Shown here: positions 17,810 through 26,442 of the stretch, piece after piece
Numbering within the stretch: the first letter of the stretch is position 1
Layout of the letters: the number at the start of each line of letters is the position of its first letter
Position numbers and translations under genes: made by a program
Notes under the pieces: model-generated
Told to the model about the DNA's origin: nothing
Database searches by the model: none
The model's input: the letters and a program-made list of their open reading frames with translations, nothing else
Assembly: GCF_900109365.1 (NCBI RefSeq)
Contig: NZ_FNZR01000003.1
Location: 558,001 to 622,000 of the forward strand
Source of the DNA: Parapedobacter koreensis
GTDB lineage: Bacteria; Bacteroidota; Bacteroidia; Sphingobacteriales; Sphingobacteriaceae
DNA length: 64,000 bases
Direction: 5' to 3'

Positions 17810-18129
17810 ATGAACAGCAAGAAATACACCATGGTATTGCTCAGCGCGATGTTGGTGAGCATAGCAGGCTTTGCACAGCGCAAACATAGTAAAACTTCCC
17901 GATTCACGAGTTACAAAGGGTTCATTATGGCGGGCTATCAAGGATGGCACAATACACCAGAAGACGCCGCAGGCAAGGGATGGGGGCATTACCTCCAGCG
18001 TGGTACCTTCGGACCGGGCAACATGATTATTACCTGTACCTTACGGGCTATGCGGGGGATATCCTGAAGAAGAAACAGCCATTGCCAGCTCGTATCCCGC
18101 TGCCGAAGAACAGCGAATCGGCTAATTAG
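17810..18129 (+). pseudogene. GH71/99-like protein gene with a large internal deletion
   Basis: The frame from 17810 encodes a signal peptide (ending GFAQ) and the N-terminal signature of the GH71/99-like family (SYKGFIMAGYQGWHN, then GKGWGHY). After about residue 70 it runs into nonsense and stops at 18067. A second frame, +1 relative to the first, then reads DYYLYLTGYAGDILKKK and a proline-rich tail to TAG at 18129, which looks like the C-terminal end of the same family. The full protein should be about 400 residues, so roughly 1 kb has been removed with a frame change near 18020-18040. The family assignment of the N-terminus is good; that of the C-terminal fragment is tentative. Confidence 0.65.
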
Positions 18130-18144
18130 GCGCTACCGTATCCG

Positions 18145-18171
18145 ATTCCAACTTCATTTCAGTATCTTGCG
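18145..18171 (+). promoter_or_regulatory. Conserved element in front of the response-regulator gene
   Basis: GATTCCAACTTCATTTCA (18144-18161) followed by ATCTTGCG recurs almost unchanged at 20142-20170 (GAATCCAACTTCATTTCA, then ATTCTGGCG). The copy here starts about 59 bases before the regulator ATG. The internal TTCATTTCA suggests tandem sites for an OmpR-type regulator, consistent with autoregulation (inference). Confidence 0.55.
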
Positions 18172-18203
18172 CGAAATTGCCTTCCCACAAAAATGGAGCG
18201 ACT

Positions 18204-18881
18204 ATGAACATCTTGGTCATCGAGGATGAATTGTCATTGCAGGAAACTATCCGGGAGTCATTGGAGAAAGAAAATTTCCACGTCGAGACAGCCAATGCAT
18301 TTGACGAAGCCATCAATAAAGTAAGTTTTTTCGACTACGACTGTATTTTGTTGGACATCATGCTGCCCGGTGGCAGCGGGCTGAATATACTGCGGCACCT
18401 GCGGAGCATTGAAAAAGGGGATAATGTCATCATTATTTCTGCGAAGGACTCCGTGCACGATAAGATTACGGGTCTTGACCTTGGTGCTGACGACTACCTG
18501 ACCAAGCCTTTCCACTTGGCCGAGTTGAATGCTCGTGTCAAATCGCTGCTGCGCAGGCGGTCTTTTGGCCGGAAAAACACGGTATCATTCCAGAACATAC
18601 ACGTGGATATGGACAATTTTTCCGCCAGTATCGACGAAACGCCACTCACACTGAACCGCAAGGAGTTCGATATTTTAGTCTATTTCATCCTGAATAAAAA
18701 TCGGATTGTCAGCAAACCGTCCCTTGCCGAAAAAGTATGGGGAGACTACATGGAAGATGCCGATGACTACGACTTCATCTATTCGCAGATCAAAAACCTC
18801 CGGAAGAAGTTGCGTGATGGGGGTGCCAAAATCAGGATCCAGCCTGTATATGGAATGGGATACCGGCTGGAAGCATTATGA
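18204..18881 (+). CDS. OmpR/PhoB-family response regulator
   Basis: A 225-residue two-domain regulator. The receiver has the acidic pair in IEDE, phosphoacceptor Asp51 (ILLDIMLPGGSG) and DYLTKPF near residue 101. The C-terminal winged helix covers about 130-225 (LTLNRKEFDILVYF, YGMGYRLE). The ATG at 18204 begins directly at the receiver fold (MNILVIEDE); an upstream frame extension would add nine unrelated residues. It overlaps the next gene by 4 bases, and the pair is a classical two-component system. Confidence 0.93.
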   Translation: MNILVIEDELSLQETIRESLEKENFHVETANAFDEAINKVSFFDYDCILLDIMLPGGSGLNILRHLRSIEKGDNVIIISAKDSVHDKITGLDLGADDYLTKPFHLAELNARVKSLLRRRSFGRKNTVSFQNIHVDMDNFSASIDETPLTLNRKEFDILVYFILNKNRIVSKPSLAEKVWGDYMEDADDYDFIYSQIKNLRKKLRDGGAKIRIQPVYGMGYRLEAL

Positions 18882-20143
18882 AGCTGTTAAATCACACACT
18901 GGGGTATTTGGCAGTGGCCCTCCTCTTGGTCGTGGGGCTATGGGGATGGCTTTTCTTTTTGTACCTCCGTGGTCAGATCAACGCCGATCTGGATCACAAC
19001 CTTAATAATTATAAACTGGATATTATCGAAGAAGCGCAGCGTGATTCTACGGTATTGGCGCGCCATGGGTTTTGGGGCAAATCCTTTGAAATCCGTAAAG
19101 CCACCCGGGAAGAGGCATTTGCCGTCAGCGACACCTACGAGGATGGCTACGTCATAATGCCGCAGGGATCCGAGGAAGTTCCCGCGCGCGTACTCCACAC
19201 CGCATTCGAGCTGAACGGCAATTACTACTTGCTGAGCACCTCGTTGGCGACGGATGAGATAGACCACCTGATGTCCTCACTGGCCCTGTCTGTAGGCGGG
19301 CTCTATCTTGCGTTGCTGGTGAGCATCCTGCTGCTGAATAACGTCATCCTTCAACGGGTTTGGACCCCATTTTACCAGTTGGTCGCCCAACTGAGCCATT
19401 TTCAAATCGACAAAAACCAACGCTTGGACCTACCCATTACCCAGGTGAAAGAATTTAATGAACTGAACGAAGCCGTCGGTCAACTGGTTCAACGCACGGA
19501 AGAAACCTATCGCAGCCAAGAAGAATTTACCGCAAATGTTGCCCACGAATTGCAGACGCCATTGGCCGTGAGCCTGAATAAGCTGGAGCTTTTGCTGGAG
19601 AAGGAGGAGATGACGGCTCCCATAGCCAAGGAAATCATCCGGGTGAGCGATATGCTTCGCCGCCTCACGCGGCTGAATAAAACACTGCTCATGCTTGTCA
19701 AGATTGAAAACCACCAATTTGCCGATAGTGTTCCCTACGCATTTGACCGCCTTGCTGAAGATCTGGCCGGTGAGCTGGAAGTCCTTGCTACGCGGCGGCA
19801 TATACAGCTTACATTCCGCAGAAACGGTGTTTGGGAGACTACCATCAACAGGGATTTGGCAGCCCTGCTGATTACCAATTTATTGAAAAATGCCATTTTC
19901 CATAATCACACAGGTGGCAGTATTGACCTAACGGTAGGCCCCGGCCGTGTGGAGGTGCGTAATACCGGCTTACCGCAAGCACTCGACCAGCGGCTGGTGT
20001 TTGAGCGTTTTCATAAAGGGGATTCAAGCACCCAATCCTCAGGGCTGGGACTGGCGATCGTTAGTGCCATCGGCAAGCTATACCACTTGGAAATCACCTA
20101 TTCATATGACGGCGGGTACCATGTTTTTGAAGTAAGGGCATGA
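18878..20143 (+). CDS. Two-component sensor histidine kinase
   Basis: A 421-residue membrane kinase. Helices lie at about residues 9-30 and 134-156 and enclose a periplasmic domain of about 100 residues without recognised family. A cytoplasmic linker without an obvious HAMP leads to HisKA (NVAHELQTPLA, His223) and an ATPase domain with LLITNLLKNAIFHN and SSGLGLAIVSAIG. The ATGA overlap with the regulator gene shows co-translation. The signal is unknown; the neighbouring outer-membrane and PepSY-like genes point to envelope or metal stress (inference). Confidence 0.92.
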   Translation: MKLLNHTLGYLAVALLLVVGLWGWLFFLYLRGQINADLDHNLNNYKLDIIEEAQRDSTVLARHGFWGKSFEIRKATREEAFAVSDTYEDGYVIMPQGSEEVPARVLHTAFELNGNYYLLSTSLATDEIDHLMSSLALSVGGLYLALLVSILLLNNVILQRVWTPFYQLVAQLSHFQIDKNQRLDLPITQVKEFNELNEAVGQLVQRTEETYRSQEEFTANVAHELQTPLAVSLNKLELLLEKEEMTAPIAKEIIRVSDMLRRLTRLNKTLLMLVKIENHQFADSVPYAFDRLAEDLAGELEVLATRRHIQLTFRRNGVWETTINRDLAALLITNLLKNAIFHNHTGGSIDLTVGPGRVEVRNTGLPQALDQRLVFERFHKGDSSTQSSGLGLAIVSAIGKLYHLEITYSYDGGYHVFEVRA

Positions 20144-20170
20144 ATCCAACTTCATTTCAACATTCTGGCG
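20142..20170 (+). promoter_or_regulatory. Second copy of the two-component-system element
   Basis: GAATCCAACTTCATTTCA and ATTCTGGCG repeat the element at 18145-18171. It begins at the stop codon of the kinase gene and lies about 40 bases upstream of the envelope-protein ATG at 20183. A shared element within the locus suggests that the response regulator directly controls the downstream genes. Confidence 0.55.
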
Positions 20171-20182
20171 TAGCCTTGTGCT

Positions 20183-20983
20183 ATGAAACGAATGCTGTAC
20201 CTTTTCTTGATTATGAAGCTGCCGGTAGCTGCGCTTTCGCAGACCAGCGAAAAACCGTATAAAATAAAACATGCCGAGCCCCTCTATATTGATCTCATGC
20301 GCGATCTGGGCGCACATCGTGGCGAAAAAGAAATCAATGTCGGGATGAGCTATCAGGAGATGGGTGAATATAACACGGTGCAGGGCTTTGCCGAGTACGA
20401 GTTTGCTGTGGCCGACCGTTTAGGACTGGAAGTGGAGATGCCCTTCTCGTTATATAACACGCCGGACGTGGCGATGGATGCTTCCGCAATGCCGCACAGC
20501 AAGGTGGAAGGATTGAAACTGGCAGGGCAGTATACGTTTCTCGTATCTAAGCGCGCGCAGACTTCAATGGCCATCGCGTTTATCCACGAGTTCCGCTTCC
20601 ATTCGGCCTATTCGGTGCGGCAGGGCAAAGACTTCTTTTATGCCAACTCGGAAAACCCTATTTTTGTCGCGGCAAAGCGCTGGGGTCGGCATGTCCATAC
20701 CCTGTTGTATACCGGTCCGGAGTGGGTGTTTTCAGCCGAACCGGGAGCACGGCAATTTGTATACCAATTGAATTACAGCCTCCACTACATGGTGGAGGGT
20801 AATCATTTCGTGGGCATGGAAGTCAACCAGGAGTGGACACCGCATGGTTGGGAGACGGTGTTGCATCCGCAGGTTAAGGTTGCATTGAGCCATCGCGTAG
20901 CACTTGGGCTTGTGACTGGTCTGGCAACGGGGCACCATGGCGGAAGTCCCCAATTGATGACCAGGCTTATCGTGGAGCCGTGA
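20183..20983 (+). CDS. Predicted outer-membrane protein of unknown function
   Basis: A 266-residue exported protein (signal about residues 1-19, ending ALSQ). Near the start is HAEPLYIDLMRDLGAHRGEK, a conserved opening of a Bacteroidota family that I know only as uncharacterised. The rest alternates short hydrophobic and aromatic strands with Gly/Asn turns (YAEYEFAVADRLGLEVEMPF-type), as in a small outer-membrane barrel. The upstream element shared with the response-regulator gene makes it a likely regulon member. No transport substrate can be read from the sequence. Confidence 0.65.
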   Translation: MKRMLYLFLIMKLPVAALSQTSEKPYKIKHAEPLYIDLMRDLGAHRGEKEINVGMSYQEMGEYNTVQGFAEYEFAVADRLGLEVEMPFSLYNTPDVAMDASAMPHSKVEGLKLAGQYTFLVSKRAQTSMAIAFIHEFRFHSAYSVRQGKDFFYANSENPIFVAAKRWGRHVHTLLYTGPEWVFSAEPGARQFVYQLNYSLHYMVEGNHFVGMEVNQEWTPHGWETVLHPQVKVALSHRVALGLVTGLATGHHGGSPQLMTRLIVEP

Positions 20984-21038
20984 TGGATCATTGAGGAATT
21001 GTTTGATTGAGATAATTAAACGCGTTAGATAAAGAAAG

Positions 21039-21494
21039 ATGAGTGAATTGAAAAAATGGGTAATACTGACTACTGGGCTGTTGCTTTGTTCGTATACTTG
21101 GGCCAGTGCGCAAGAACTAAGGAGAAACCAGGTGCCTTCGGTGATTTTGAACCGTTTTGAGACGGAATTCCGTAATGCACGTGATGTAGAATGGGAGCGT
21201 AAGCTGGGCCTGTACGAGGTCGAATTTGAAATAGGCCCATGGGAGCATGAAGTGCATTATGACCGGGATGGTACAAAAGTATATCACGAACAGGAAATCG
21301 GCGAAGACAAGCTCCCACAGCCTGTCAAGGACGCTATCCGGCAAAAATATCCCGACTGCCGCTTAAGTGACATGAAGCGCATCGACCGAAAAGGCCAGAT
21401 CACGTACGAATTGGAAGTCAAGACTGCTGAGGGACGCGAGCGCGAGCTGATTCTTGATGAAAAAGGCACGATTCGCTCAGACAAGCGAGATTAA
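21039..21494 (+). CDS. PepSY-like secreted protein
   Basis: A 151-residue exported protein (signal about residues 5-24, ending ASAQ). It contains two copies of the PepSY-like (beta-lactamase-inhibitor-like) fold: about 30-85 (FRNARDVEWERKLGLYEVEF) and about 92-145 (KYPDCRLSDMKRID, ITYELEVKT). Such proteins commonly accompany two-component systems in Bacteroidota and bind or inhibit something in the periplasm, but no biochemical function is firm. It follows the outer-membrane gene by 55 bases and overlaps the convergent cyclase gene by 4 bases at its 3' end. Confidence 0.75.
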   Translation: MSELKKWVILTTGLLLCSYTWASAQELRRNQVPSVILNRFETEFRNARDVEWERKLGLYEVEFEIGPWEHEVHYDRDGTKVYHEQEIGEDKLPQPVKDAIRQKYPDCRLSDMKRIDRKGQITYELEVKTAEGRERELILDEKGTIRSDKRD

Positions 21495-22642
21495 CGATTG
21501 GCATCGGGGGTATCCTCCATTTTTTCGATGCTGACAATCCCTATCTGTTCCCGTTTGCCCTTGAGGCTTATTTGTCCGATGGATTGGGTCTTGAAATGCT
21601 TGGCTAAGCCGGTTCTTTCCGCCAGGTATTCCGATACCAACAATTCCTTATGGTATTGATTACAAACGCTCTGTATCCGCGCTGTGGTGTTGATGGTATC
21701 GCCGTGGTAGGCGATGTCCCGTTTGATATCGCCTATTTCTACGGCCGTCACCATACCCATGTGGAGGCTTGCTTTAAATTCCGGAAAGAATCCATATTTT
21801 TCCTTGTAATAAGCAAGGCGTTTTAAAAACTGGCGTTGGCAAGCGAAAAAAAACAGCACACAACGCTCATACCGCATATCATTGTTCACACGCCATGTAA
21901 GCACCATTTCGTCGCCCACATATTGATATATCTCCACATTGTAGCTCGATAGCAATTGGTTGATGTCATAGAAAGCGTCCCTAATGAACGCACTATACCT
22001 GAGGTGGCCCAGTAGCTCTGCAATCGTTGTAGAAGATTTTAAATCCATAAACATGAATACCCGTTCTTCCTCTATTGGGTTTTTATACTTGCCAAACCAT
22101 AAAGGTACCAGTACACCTGGGCCGTACTTCTTGTTTACCAGATTGATAAAACTTATCAGCAGCGTCATCAATAGATAAAAAATAACGAAAAAATATACAA
22201 TATACCGCCAGGATTGCTGCTTTACCAGAATAAGCGCATGATCGGCAGACACCAGGTAAGGAATGATACGTTCGAAAGAAATAGCCGTCAGGATGGCAAG
22301 GATAAGCAACGTCATCGTGAACGAAATCAGCGCTTTTGCGAGCATGACCCTGCCCAGGCTCATTTTCCTGAAAGTATACTTGTCCAGGTAGTAATCCGTC
22401 GTGCCAAGCACAGCACCGTACAGTATGCCTAATAGCGTCAACAGCACGAACACCCAAGTCAGTTCATACTGCGCATGCAAGGAGAAAACCGCACTGATAA
22501 AGTTTGAATAGAGGTAAATAAGAAGCGCCATCAGGTTATTGACGATCACCCAAAACGTGATTTGTATACCCACGTGGCTTAGCGCGGGAAATCGAGCAGC
22601 GAATCGACGTACGGTCGCCGTATAGTTAAAATCGAATAACAT
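21491..22642 (-). CDS. Membrane-anchored class III adenylate/guanylate cyclase
   Basis: A 383-residue protein. Residues about 20-180 hold four membrane helices; the remainder is a class III cyclase catalytic domain. FMDLKSSTTIAELLG carries the first metal-binding Asp, QYVGDEMVLTW the second, and GDTINTTARIQ supplies the Asn and Arg that stabilise the transition state, so it looks catalytically competent. Product specificity (cAMP or cGMP) cannot be decided by eye. It is transcribed divergently from the ABC permease gene. Confidence 0.85.
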   Translation of the reverse strand: MLFDFNYTATVRRFAARFPALSHVGIQITFWVIVNNLMALLIYLYSNFISAVFSLHAQYELTWVFVLLTLLGILYGAVLGTTDYYLDKYTFRKMSLGRVMLAKALISFTMTLLILAILTAISFERIIPYLVSADHALILVKQQSWRYIVYFFVIFYLLMTLLISFINLVNKKYGPGVLVPLWFGKYKNPIEEERVFMFMDLKSSTTIAELLGHLRYSAFIRDAFYDINQLLSSYNVEIYQYVGDEMVLTWRVNNDMRYERCVLFFFACQRQFLKRLAYYKEKYGFFPEFKASLHMGMVTAVEIGDIKRDIAYHGDTINTTARIQSVCNQYHKELLVSEYLAERTGLAKHFKTQSIGQISLKGKREQIGIVSIEKMEDTPDANR

Positions 22643-22706
22643 CTGATTTAAATGTGGGATTAAATATAGTAACTATTTCCCATAGCTGCTTTCGCTGGCG
22701 GATAGC

Positions 22707-22736
22707 CTGAACGATTTTGAACGGTTTTGAACAGGA
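22707..22736. repeat. Three 10-bp phased direct repeats between divergent genes
   Basis: CTGAACGATT, TTGAACGGTT and TTGAACAGGA follow one another without gaps, giving TGAAC every 10 bp, on one face of the helix. They lie 65-94 bases before the cyclase start and 67-96 bases before the permease start. Cooperative binding of a regulator controlling one or both genes is the simplest reading. Confidence 0.5.
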
Positions 22737-22802
22737 TTGCATTTCGTTTTTTCAGCCATAAGCCCATCCTTTGTTGCTGCAACAACAAAAGATAGCTCAA
22801 TT

Positions 22803-25259
22803 ATGATACGTAATCTCTTCAAAACCATTTGGCGTCAATTGTCACAAAGCAAGCCTTTCGGAATTATTAATACCGTTGGCCTTGCGCTGGCTATGACGTG
22901 TTGTTTGCTTATTTTCCTTTGGATACAACATGAGCGGCGTGTTGATAACTTCTTTTATCATGGCGATCGGCTTTTTGTGGCCTACCAAACGCTTTCCGAT
23001 GGGAATCGTGTGGAGGGCAATTACCGTACACCTCTTCAATACATTAGTACGCCCGAGAAAAGCGAACGTATTTTTCTGCTTGAAGATGCAAAAGACGCCG
23101 TGCCCGAAATCCAGTCGGTGGTCTTCTATGCCACAGGATACGAGCTGCCTTGGGGGCATCCCGAAACCCTCGAAGCAAACGGCAAGAAAAATAAGCTCAA
23201 TGGCGCCCGAGCCAGCCGGGACTTTTTCAAGGTACTGGACTATCCACTTTTGGAAGGCGATGCGGAAAACGCTTTGAAGGAGCCTCACCATATGGCCATC
23301 TCCCGCGCGGTGGCCACCAGTTATTTCGGCTCGGTGCATCAGGCTATGGGGCAGACGTTGCGTTATGAAAACCGGCTGGATTTTATGGTGTCAGCTGTAT
23401 TTGAAGATATCCCTTCCAGCAGTTCGCTTGATTTTGATTTCCTGCTCAATTGGGACGCACACAATACCATACTGGAGTGGGCATCGCCCGAGTTTACCAC
23501 CTATGTATTGTTGGCCGACAATGCCCATGTGCCATCGGTCGAAACGAAAATCAACCAATACATCAAGCCACGTTTGAAGGAAGAAAAAGGCGTTGTCACC
23601 CAGATCGGATTACAGCCCTTAAAAGACCGCCATCTATACGGCAATTTCGTAAAGGGCAAGCCAGAGACCGGCCGCATCACCTATGTCCGTATTTTCAGTG
23701 GCGCTGCCCTGTTTATCCTGATTATCGCCTGCATTAACTTTGCGCTGATTGCCACGGCGCGCTCCATTAAAAGAAGCAAAGAAATCGGCATCCGAAAAGT
23801 GTTGGGTACCTCCCGGTTGATGCTGATCGTCCAGTTTTACCTGGAGGCCTTGTTGTTGTCCGTTTTTGCATTGTTCATCACGCTGTTCCTCATCAGCATA
23901 ATCTTACCCTTTTTTGCCCTGCTTAGTGGTGCCGAAATCGTACAGCCGTTTGGTCAGGCGCAATTTTGGGGCACCGCAGCTATGCTCATGGTGGTCACCG
24001 CCTTGCTGGCGGGCACGTATCCGGCAGTCTTCCTGTCCGGCCTGCAGCCTACAAAAGCTTTAAAGCAGCGGCAGCTATTTTCCATGAAGCGGGGAGGGCT
24101 GCGCAGGCTACTGATCGTCTTTCAATTCAGCCTTTCCGTATTATTTCTGATTGCTACTATTGTCGTTTCGAGGCAAACGCGATACACCCAGGCGTTGCAA
24201 TTGGGGTATGACCGCGAGAACCTATTGTATACGCGTATTGAAGGGGAACTGATGGAACAAAGCAATTATAACCTGTTTAAGACACTGGCACTGGATGTGC
24301 CGGGTGTTGTGATGGTAGATAGAGCCAGTGAGACTCCCCATGCTATGCGTTTCGTGGTTGACGTGGCAGACGGTGTTTCCAACACGTCGGATGGTGCCGA
24401 TGCCATCAATTGGGAAGGTAAGCAGAAAAGTACCACGGTAGGTTTCAAGCCGGTGTCCGTAGGATATGATTTTGTAACGCTGATGGGACTGGATATTGTC
24501 GAAGGTCGCGACTTTTCGAGGATGAATGCCACAGATTCCGCAAGCGCTTTTCTGGTGAATGAAGAGGCCGTCCGGCAGATGGGCATGGAAGAACCCCTTG
24601 GCAAATGGGTTTCCGCGTGGCAAAAGAAAGGATACATCATTGGCGTATTGAAGGACTATCACACCTACTCGTTGCACGAGCCGATTAAACCCCTCGTTGT
24701 TGATGTAAAAGAATACGAATACTTCGGCGTGATACTGATACGCATTGACGGTGGTAAAACCCAACAGGCGCTGGAAGGACTCGGGCATATCTACAGCACG
24801 ATAAACCCTGATTTTCCGTTCGATTATCAATTTGTCGACGCGGAATACCAAAACTTCTATACCAATGAACAGGTGATGGCCCGGCTTGTCACTGCATTTA
24901 CTTCGTTGGCCATCGTAATTTCCTGTTTGGGATTACTGGGTTTAGTTGTCTTTTCCGTGGAGCAGCGTACGAAAGAAATCGGCATCCGCAAAGTTTTGGG
25001 GGCTTCAGTGGCCAGCATTGTCGGTATGTTGTCTAAAGATTTTGTCAAGCTTGTCCTGATTGCCGCATGCATTGCTTCGCCCATCGCCTGGTGGGCGATG
25101 GATCACTGGTTAGCAAATTTTGCCTACCACATTGCTGTCGAATGGTGGATGTTTGCCGTAGCAGGGCTGACGGTGGTCATCATTGCACTGGTTACATTGA
25201 GCTGGCAGGCCATTCGCGTGGCAGTGGCCAATCCGGTCCGTTCACTACAGGAGGAGTAA
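22803..25259 (+). CDS. FtsX/MacB-type ABC transporter permease
   Basis: An 818-residue protein of the large Bacteroidota permease family. The ATG at 22803 (MIRNLFKTIWRQL) is chosen over an earlier TTG that would add 22 unrelated residues before the first helix. Layout: one N-terminal helix (about 20-40), a MacB periplasmic domain, three helices around 280-420, a helix near 440, a second periplasmic domain, and three C-terminal helices. The permease signature KEIGIRKVLG appears twice, showing duplication of the FtsX half. No ATPase gene is adjacent, as is common for this family. Likely roles are lipoprotein, lipid or peptide export. Confidence 0.88.
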   Translation: MIRNLFKTIWRQLSQSKPFGIINTVGLALAMTCCLLIFLWIQHERRVDNFFYHGDRLFVAYQTLSDGNRVEGNYRTPLQYISTPEKSERIFLLEDAKDAVPEIQSVVFYATGYELPWGHPETLEANGKKNKLNGARASRDFFKVLDYPLLEGDAENALKEPHHMAISRAVATSYFGSVHQAMGQTLRYENRLDFMVSAVFEDIPSSSSLDFDFLLNWDAHNTILEWASPEFTTYVLLADNAHVPSVETKINQYIKPRLKEEKGVVTQIGLQPLKDRHLYGNFVKGKPETGRITYVRIFSGAALFILIIACINFALIATARSIKRSKEIGIRKVLGTSRLMLIVQFYLEALLLSVFALFITLFLISIILPFFALLSGAEIVQPFGQAQFWGTAAMLMVVTALLAGTYPAVFLSGLQPTKALKQRQLFSMKRGGLRRLLIVFQFSLSVLFLIATIVVSRQTRYTQALQLGYDRENLLYTRIEGELMEQSNYNLFKTLALDVPGVVMVDRASETPHAMRFVVDVADGVSNTSDGADAINWEGKQKSTTVGFKPVSVGYDFVTLMGLDIVEGRDFSRMNATDSASAFLVNEEAVRQMGMEEPLGKWVSAWQKKGYIIGVLKDYHTYSLHEPIKPLVVDVKEYEYFGVILIRIDGGKTQQALEGLGHIYSTINPDFPFDYQFVDAEYQNFYTNEQVMARLVTAFTSLAIVISCLGLLGLVVFSVEQRTKEIGIRKVLGASVASIVGMLSKDFVKLVLIAACIASPIAWWAMDHWLANFAYHIAVEWWMFAVAGLTVVIIALVTLSWQAIRVAVANPVRSLQEE

Positions 25260-25263
25260 CGTC

Positions 25264-26442
25264 TCATTTGGCATGGAGGTAGATTGCTCGGACGCGTTCA
25301 TGCACTGCGCGGCCATCGCGAACCAACTGACCCAAGTACTGCGGGTCGTGGACACGCCGGTTCTGAAGGCGATTTCTGATGATATTCAGGTACGCGATTT
25401 TACCCATCGAGGTTTTATCAAGACCCAATAGTCGGCAGGAATGTCTTCCTAATAGAAAATGGTTGTAATACAAGTGGATTTCGCGCATTAGGCGGCGGCC
25501 AAGCCACGATGGTGGATAGTGAGATTTTAAGGGTTCTTCCTGGAGGGCTTTGGCCATCGCCTTTGAATCGTTATCGCCATCCGGCTGCGTCATTGTCCAA
25601 TAAAAAAGCGCTTCAATTGCTGTTTTTTCGTCTTCTGGTAACAAATCGATAGGTATGCCTAACAAGTATCCCACGTATTTCCATAGGTGAAACAAGCCTT
25701 TTACTTCCCGTTCCAATGCAACGATACCCATTTGCCGGAGTCCGGTAAGGTATACCAGGGAAAAACCCAGGTTGGTCGCCAGCATATCCCAGGCATTTAA
25801 TGGGAGTCCCCATTTTGTACTATCCCAATCTGTCGATGCGAGGATGCTGATTCGGGCAAATGAATGGATTATCCGGGTTTTCATTACTCCCGCGAAGCCT
25901 ACGTTTCCATAGCCGAGCGCATTGTTTCCAGTGATATCCACCCAAAATTCCACCGTTTCAGCCAGCCGTTTTACGGCGCCCTTCTTGAGGGCTCCGGTAT
26001 ACACCAGGGGCTTGTTTATCGCAGCCGATTCATAACCACCCATTAAGCAGTAATCGCGCAATACCACCAATCCGGATAGGCCGCTGCGCTGGCTGAAGGT
26101 GACTCCGGCGGACAGCAGTTCGTTGTCTAGCCACGCAGGTGAGGTATCCACTTGCGAAAAAAAGCGATCCAGCACGTTGCGTTTGTCCAGCGGCACATTT
26201 CCTAGCTCGCGTAGGTAGGTTTCTAGTACCCGGAGGGTATTGGGAAAGCTTGAATTTACTAAAAGGTCTTTTACCAATGCATCTCCCCTGTCGTCAGCCT
26301 GGAAAAGGTACGGTACAAATGCGTCAGCATTTTTCATGTCAGGCGTGTTTGCCAGTTTTTTCAGTAGGTCGATGCCCACGTCATTTGCCCAATAGTGCGC
26401 AAAAGACGATGTGTTGGGCCGGTATCTTGAAGGGGCTTTCAT
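25264..26442 (-). CDS. MpaB/rubber-oxygenase-like (DUF2236) protein
   Basis: A 392-residue, mainly helical protein resembling the mpaB/latex-clearing (DUF2236) oxygenase family. Conserved features include VMKTRIIHSFARI near residue 195, with a His that could bind heme b, and GRRLMREIHLYYNHFLLG near residue 320. Known relatives cleave C=C bonds with heme and oxygen, but most bacterial members are uncharacterised. Its start codon overlaps the antiporter stop by one base (TAATG), indicating translational coupling. It converges with the ABC permease gene with 4 bases between stops. Confidence 0.75.
   Translation of the reverse strand: MKAPSRYRPNTSSFAHYWANDVGIDLLKKLANTPDMKNADAFVPYLFQADDRGDALVKDLLVNSSFPNTLRVLETYLRELGNVPLDKRNVLDRFFSQVDTSPAWLDNELLSAGVTFSQRSGLSGLVVLRDYCLMGGYESAAINKPLVYTGALKKGAVKRLAETVEFWVDITGNNALGYGNVGFAGVMKTRIIHSFARISILASTDWDSTKWGLPLNAWDMLATNLGFSLVYLTGLRQMGIVALEREVKGLFHLWKYVGYLLGIPIDLLPEDEKTAIEALFYWTMTQPDGDNDSKAMAKALQEEPLKSHYPPSWLGRRLMREIHLYYNHFLLGRHSCRLLGLDKTSMGKIAYLNIIRNRLQNRRVHDPQYLGQLVRDGRAVHERVRAIYLHAK

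Noticed and set aside
22690-22740. Possible sigma-54 promoter (TGGCGG...CTGA) upstream of the ABC permease
   Set aside because: The -12 element would need TTGC but reads CTGA, so only half of the consensus is met.
22737-22802. TTG start extending the ABC permease by 22 residues
   Set aside because: The added residues have no counterpart in the family, and the ATG at 22803 begins the conserved N-terminal helix pattern.
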